Of a stretch of DNA of 32,320 nucleotides, positions 32,134 to 32,320 are shown one piece after another (position 1 is the first letter of the stretch; each line of letters begins with the position of its first letter). The stretch lies in assembly GCA_905182985.1 (NCBI GenBank), contig CAJJDN010000073.1, positions 296,172-328,491 on the forward strand. Reading direction: 5' to 3'. Position numbers and translations under genes: made by a program. Source of the stretch: Paramecium sonneborni (Eukaryota; Ciliophora; Oligohymenophorea; Peniculida; Parameciidae). A model generated the notes under the pieces. The model had not been told where the DNA came from. It did no database searches and saw nothing but the letters and a program-made list of their open reading frames with translations.

Positions 32134-32320
32134 ATGAATAATTTCTATAATCTTATTATCTTATTTTTAACGAGAAGATTTGAAATAAGTTAGAACTAAG
32201 CTTTCAAAATCTTTTTAATTTAATTAGTTCAGAGAAAGAATATCATTAAATAAGTTATAGACTAGATTAATTATAGTTAAAAAAGTCCAAGAGAACAAAG
32301 CGATCAATATAATAAACCTA
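32134..32320 (+). CDS. Possible gene cut off by the window end
   Basis: Two plus-strand frames are open to the end of the window. One starts at ATG 32134 (MNNFYNLIILFLTRRFEISQ) and later reads YSQKSPREQSDQYNKP. The other lacks an ATG but reads EDLKQVRTKLSKSF and FRERISLNKLQTRLIIVKKV, which looks more protein-like. An intron may join the first frame to the second. The gene cannot be identified from this fragment. Confidence 0.33.

Overview
The window reads as macronuclear DNA of a Paramecium-like ciliate. TAA and TAG occur constantly inside conserved domains where Gln fits, and TGA is the only codon that ends genes, so the standard code breaks every gene into false fragments. Coding stretches are split by very small GT..AG introns, mostly 22-35 nt. 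I placed 34 of them by restoring conserved domains, and in each of those genes the spliced length is an exact multiple of three. DNA is very AT-rich and many genes lie 25-200 bp apart. Tetrahymena-type introns are far longer, so Paramecium is the best guess; the species cannot be told.

Layout. 1-4840 (+): 3' part of a giant surface protein with a G8 domain and a C-terminal membrane anchor. 5156-6786 (+): PDK1-like kinase with a PH domain. 7817-8862 (+): tandem PX-domain protein. 8979-9845 (+): Mediator Med27-like protein. 10127-11399 (-): SRPK-like kinase. 11556-12612 (-): Ser/Gln-rich protein, divergent from the PKA catalytic subunit at 12638-13691 (+) with 25 bp between start codons. 13709-13957 (-): small basic protein. 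13958-15804: almost empty. 15805-16191 (+): double RanBP2-type zinc finger. 16270-17643 (-): a gene whose frame I cannot fully join. 17821-18958 (+): coiled-coil protein. 18991-20480 (+): MYND finger fused to an Aurora-like kinase. 21511-22551, 22638-23593 and 23624-25426 (-): three close head-to-tail genes, namely a basic protein, a multi-pass transporter-like protein and a TMEM209-like nuclear-envelope protein. 25427-27966: non-coding, containing an exact 1055-bp duplication either side of a single N. 27967-29282 (+): PFK-2/FBPase-2 homologue with altered catalytic residues. 29410-30971 (-): C2HC zinc-finger protein. 31161-31969 (+): type I membrane protein. 32134-32320 (+): possible cut-off gene.

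The content is ordinary eukaryotic signalling, transcription and membrane machinery, including four protein kinases in about 15 kb. I see no operon-like system, mobile element, CRISPR array, rRNA or tRNA. The most notable points are the MYND-kinase fusion, the PFK-2/FBPase-2 homologue that has lost its phosphatase histidine, several stop-less introns of length 3n, and the duplication that is probably an assembly fault.
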